64,000 bases of DNA from NCBI GenBank assembly GCA_017562135.1, contig QEYB01001642.1:496001-560000 (forward strand), written 5' to 3'. Below the pieces are notes generated by a model, which ran no database searches, was not told the DNA's origin, and saw only the letters and a list, made by a program, of their open reading frames with translations. Positions within the stretch are counted from its first letter, which is position 1; every line of letters begins with the position of its first letter. This stretch comes from Dipylidium caninum. Lineage: Eukaryota; Platyhelminthes; Cestoda; Cyclophyllidea; Dipylidiidae. Of the stretch, positions 60,501 through 64,000 are shown piece by piece. The translations under genes and the position numbers were made by a program.

Positions 60501-62872
60501 CTCTTGTCTCCTGCCTCAATAGCGAGCCAGAGAAACGCCAAGGGGAAGCCTACTGCGACGGAAGCACTTGACAGCATTGGACTCACCCCACGTTATACGC
60601 GCCTTGTGTCTGCCCCTTGTAAGGTTTGCACAGTTGACTGTCAACCAATTTTGCAATTTTCTCGATCCTCGCCATGTAATTCCTAGCCTTGCCTTGACGA
60701 AATTTCAGTGCCTGCACAACACTCTCCAATTCCGCCCTTATGCGGGCTGCGTCCTTCGGCCTGCTGTTCACCTTCGAGCTGTACCTCCGCAGCTCCCGGT
60801 TCGTCTGTCCCGACAGATCGTCGGCCGATTGTATTCCAGGCAAATAAGTTTCGCAGTCCTGAATAGTAAGTGAAAGACTTTTAATTATCACAAAATATGT
60901 TGGTTATCTTACACGTAGGCAGTTGATCTGTTATTTTAGGGCAAATAATGTTGAATTTAGCTATTTAGCATCCAAAATGGAGTATTTAGCAATTTTGAGC
61001 TTCTCCTGGCGGCGAGGTCGTCCGAAGTCTTGTATGGTGCGCTGGTACTTAGGAGCTGTAGACTCCTCACTGGAGCAAACTTAACAGCCCTGACGACCCA
61101 TCAACCGCCGGGTTTTTTCTCAGTACACGTTGGTTACAAGGCAAATCTAACTTCAACAACCTCCTTCAGACTTACTGAGGATTTGACCACCTCAGTCAGA
61201 GGATCAGGACTTCAACCACAAAAGAAGGTGAAGACTAACAGGCGAGGAATGTGCATGTTACATGGCATGGGCCAAGTGGCCTGAACATAAGGTCGATTTA
61301 ACTTTCTACCCAGGACGATGTGGGAGGAGAAATACTCAAGCACAACACCGCACAATTTCCGTCTCTGCGGGGACCTGTCGAGACCTCCTCCGCTCACAAG
61401 TCACTTCGGCGAAGAGCGCTTTTCTCTCGCTTAGACCCTCTGTGTTTAGTAAGGATGCACACGAGAAATGGTCACCCGGGCAGACAGGAGGCAGCAACAA
61501 CGGTGATTGGGATAAAAAGTTCTTTTGTTCACTCGCCTCAGTACTGGTGATGTCGCCTCCCCCACCCCGCCCCCTCTTTCTTTGCCTAGGCTGATCAATT
61601 TGAAAGGAAAGGAAGTTGCCACTTGGGTTCTCAGTAGAGGCCAGGTCACTCCGTCAAGTTCTTCGAAGTCCGCTTCCGAAGGGAACTGCTAAACTCACCA
61701 AGGCACTTTCTTATTAGGAAGAATGAAAAAGTAGTGCTGGCAATGAGTTTACCGTTCTTCCGACACTTTCCTATCAACTTTACACGTAGTAAGAAAGTGT
61801 TTGAGGAAGAAAGCGGCTCAGGCTATTGTTCAGGCTATTGTCATTACCAAGGAGATGTGTTAATCTTGGTGATTCGCCGTCGATCCATCCTCTGAATTTG
61901 AGAAATGCCTCAGCGTAGAACCATGCACCGTTGAATTCAGCTTTCATCCAAGTAGACGTCATCAATCAAGAGATTAAATGCTAAGAGTCGTGCTTGTAGG
62001 ATTTGAGGAGTAGCGATTTGCCTCTCAGGATTGTGGATGTGCGTCCTGGTCCACACCCTGCACCCGTGTCTTTTCACCAGGAACAAATGTCATACACCAT
62101 AGCATGAAATGTGACACTCGCGCGACTGTGTTTGTGTCTGCCCGTGCTTCCACGGCCGCCACTTGTGTCACCACGTTTTTGGGTCTGAGCGTCCCCCAGA
62201 GCACACCACTCCACCCTCCGTTCGCTCCCACTTCACCCACCTTCGCTTAACCGCCGGAGTTAACGCCCGTTTCGGGTTGGCGTCTAAATCCAGTTGTCAA
62301 TTGAGGAAAAAACATATCATAGGGCAATTCCGATTGAAGTTGGATTTTTCGCAACCACTTAAGTTGGCATGTGTCACAGACTTGATGGGGACATGCGAGT
62401 TTAGGGATTAATGCTCCCAATGGTAGTGGTCACTGATGTCACGACTGGCTTATGATGAGAATGATAATCAGGACTTAATGATTACTGAGATTTTAGCAAG
62501 TACATCCTAGGGAGTTATCCAATTACCTGAATCTGGTAGAGAAGAAACCGACGAATTACGTTCATGGGGCTATGCCCACAACAAAATACCACATCAGCAA
62601 AATGTAAGGGTTTCTGAAGCCTATTAACCCCACCTTAAACAATCTCCGTAGCTTCTCTGGTGTTATAGCCTCAATTGAATCATTTATAGCATGGAATTGA
62701 AAGGCGACGTCATAGAGGATTTGCAATTGTTGAATGATGTTAGTCAGATTTCCCACATGAAACAATCCGTCGTCAGAATAGGAGTCCACTGGACCTAGGC
62801 AAACGTCAACCAGGTTATGGCAACTTTCACCGAGGTAGTTGTTATCCAGTGACTCTGTCCTCTCATCTCCAC
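57535..62872 (-). CDS. Glypican-like GPI-anchored proteoglycan, 3' exons
   Basis: Glypicans are GPI-anchored heparan-sulphate proteoglycans that tune Wnt, Hedgehog and BMP signalling. Exons in transcript order: 62872-62634, 60858-60646, a partial one ending at 57869, and the last, 57748-57535. The 62.7-kb exon has the N-lobe pattern CHNLVDVC (compare C-x-N-V-x-x-x-C) and a helical stretch ending NDSIEAI, like the family's E-A-I segment. The 60.7-kb exon, DCETYLPGIQSADDLSGQTN followed by a helix (ELESVVQALKFRQGKARNYM), matches the C-lobe layout of Cys, a Tyr-Leu-Pro block, G-x-x-N and a long helix. The exon ending at 57869 is acidic, and its strong GTGAGT donor fits the next exon's phase. The last exon ends in a classic GPI signal: small residues (ETSSGMKG) then the hydrophobic tail FYSILIVLLSLAVTL and stop. 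Middle exons are missing, so identity is probable rather than proven. The gene runs beyond 62.9 kb. Confidence 0.5.
61819..61842. repeat. 12-bp near-perfect tandem duplication
   Basis: CAGGCTATTGTT followed directly by CAGGCTATTGTC, in non-coding sequence within the span of the glypican-like gene. Confidence 0.8.
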
Positions 62873-64000
62873 CTGTATAGCATCGAGACCGAAGTTGAAG
62901 TAAGCCGGCGTAACAATGTATTGGATTTCTTTGTTTCATATGCCATGCAATTGTCTAAAAGAAAGTAAAATATCAATCCTTTTCCCATCCCCGTCTTTAA
63001 ATAAGCGGCCTCCTCGGCATCTTACAGTCATTTAGACAACAACAACGACACTCAACACAAGTTACATTATCTTCTGAATTTCAGATATGCGCAATGGTAC
63101 TTTTTTTGACCGTCTCAACATAAAGCCACGTTAACTATGTGAGCGTACATGTAAAGTGTTCTCCTTATTGATAGCTCAATAACTCTACCTTCAATTAACC
63201 TCCACGTAAACATTACTTCTAATGAGCACATCGCCAGGTCGTGCCTGAAAAATAGAGTTGCGCGGTTCTACCACATCCATTACTGAATAAAGTGTTCTTA
63301 GCCTTCGGTTTCCGTAAAATGCAAGGTCTTTGGAAAAGTCAGAAAGATTGCATGCTATTTACACTGCGAAATCTGGATAACGCACCGAAAATAATTGTTC
63401 TGTGAACGTAAAGTCTACATAATGACATTACTAAGAAGCGGGATGTGCGTACAAGCTTAATATGGATTACAACAACAACAAAGGGGCATTCTAATGTTTA
63501 TTCAATTTCCGCATGGTCCAGGATAATAAGTAAAGACGTGGTAATTAGTAAATGTTCATCAACTGTAGCTTTAGGTCATAAGGTAACAACAGTGACAAAT
63601 AGAATACACTCTTCATTTATCGAATATAATAAATAAGCGTTGTTTAGGAAGTTCCGTAAAGAAGAAGCTTCAATCATGATAGTGATAATGAGTATTACAA
63701 AAGTTTACGGCTGAAAAAATTAGTAAAACATTAAGGCTGAAATGAAGGTAATAAGCAACAAAATTCTTGATTCATAATAATTCACTGAGGGCAAACTGTA
63801 TACCTTGCAGTAATTTTCTAGCCTTCTAAGTAGAAGTTGATATCGAAGGCAAGTCGACGTGGTCGAAACCAAATGACTGTCTTTTAACACCATCAATTCT
63901 GTGAAATATTCATCTGTGCTCAGACATTTACGAAAAAAGTTTAGTTTTTCTTCTTTGAATAATTTTGAACTGGCGAGTAATAACGTTGGCCGGGTGAGAT
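62873..64000. other. No exon identified; probable intron or 5' part of glypican-like gene
   Basis: AT-rich sequence with microsatellite-like ACAACAACAA words. The signal-peptide exon of the minus-strand glypican-like gene should lie here or beyond the window, but was not found. Confidence 0.4.

Overview
This is a eukaryotic nuclear window, most likely from a parasitic flatworm (Platyhelminthes; a tapeworm is my best guess). Nearly every gene is cut by GT-AG introns, many of them extremely short (29-48 bp). The recognisable proteins are metazoan: Rab2, TSR1, TRAP-alpha, RPS9, MRPS31, a KLHL10-like kelch protein, a DIP/lachesin-like Ig protein and a probable glypican. There is no bacterial operon structure, no CRISPR array and no recognisable transposon. 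I built the gene models by hand from splice-site and reading-phase consistency, so the exon lists in the evidence fields matter more than the outer coordinates.

Layout. (1) 0.6-5.8 kb, + strand: 3' part of an unrecognised single-pass membrane protein with a long, tyrosine-containing tail. (2) 6.9-11.9 kb, +: TSR1, 40S ribosome assembly factor. (3) 12.5-14.0 kb, -: TRAP-alpha (SSR1), then 166 bp away head-to-head (4) 14.1-14.9 kb, +: Rab2 with four micro-introns. (5) 18.2-18.7 kb, +: intronless cysteine-rich HMG-box-like protein. (6) 20.1-22.9 kb, +: KLHL10-like BTB-BACK-kelch protein. (7) 24.0-24.5 kb, +: 3' exons of an unrecognised acidic/serine-rich protein with a basic C-terminus. (8) 26.4-27.1 kb, +: RPS9, converging on (9) 27.8-28.8 kb, -: MRPS31. 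(10) About 29-45 kb: mostly non-coding, with scattered low-confidence exon candidates (35.4, 39.5, 40.1 kb). (11) 45.1-49.9 kb, +: 5' exons of an Ig-superfamily surface protein whose V-type Ig domain is split by a 4.1-kb intron; the gene continues downstream. (12) 57.5-62.9 kb and beyond, -: 3' exons of a glypican-like GPI-anchored proteoglycan.

The left half is compact and mainly housekeeping: ribosome production (TSR1, RPS9, MRPS31) and the secretory pathway (TRAP-alpha, Rab2). The right half is sparse and carries cell-surface, probably developmental, genes with long introns. Four otherwise well-supported models (TSR1 twice, RPS9, and the 24-kb gene) are each broken by a single base in or beside a short homopolymer. 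I read this as residual sequencing or assembly error rather than pseudogenes.
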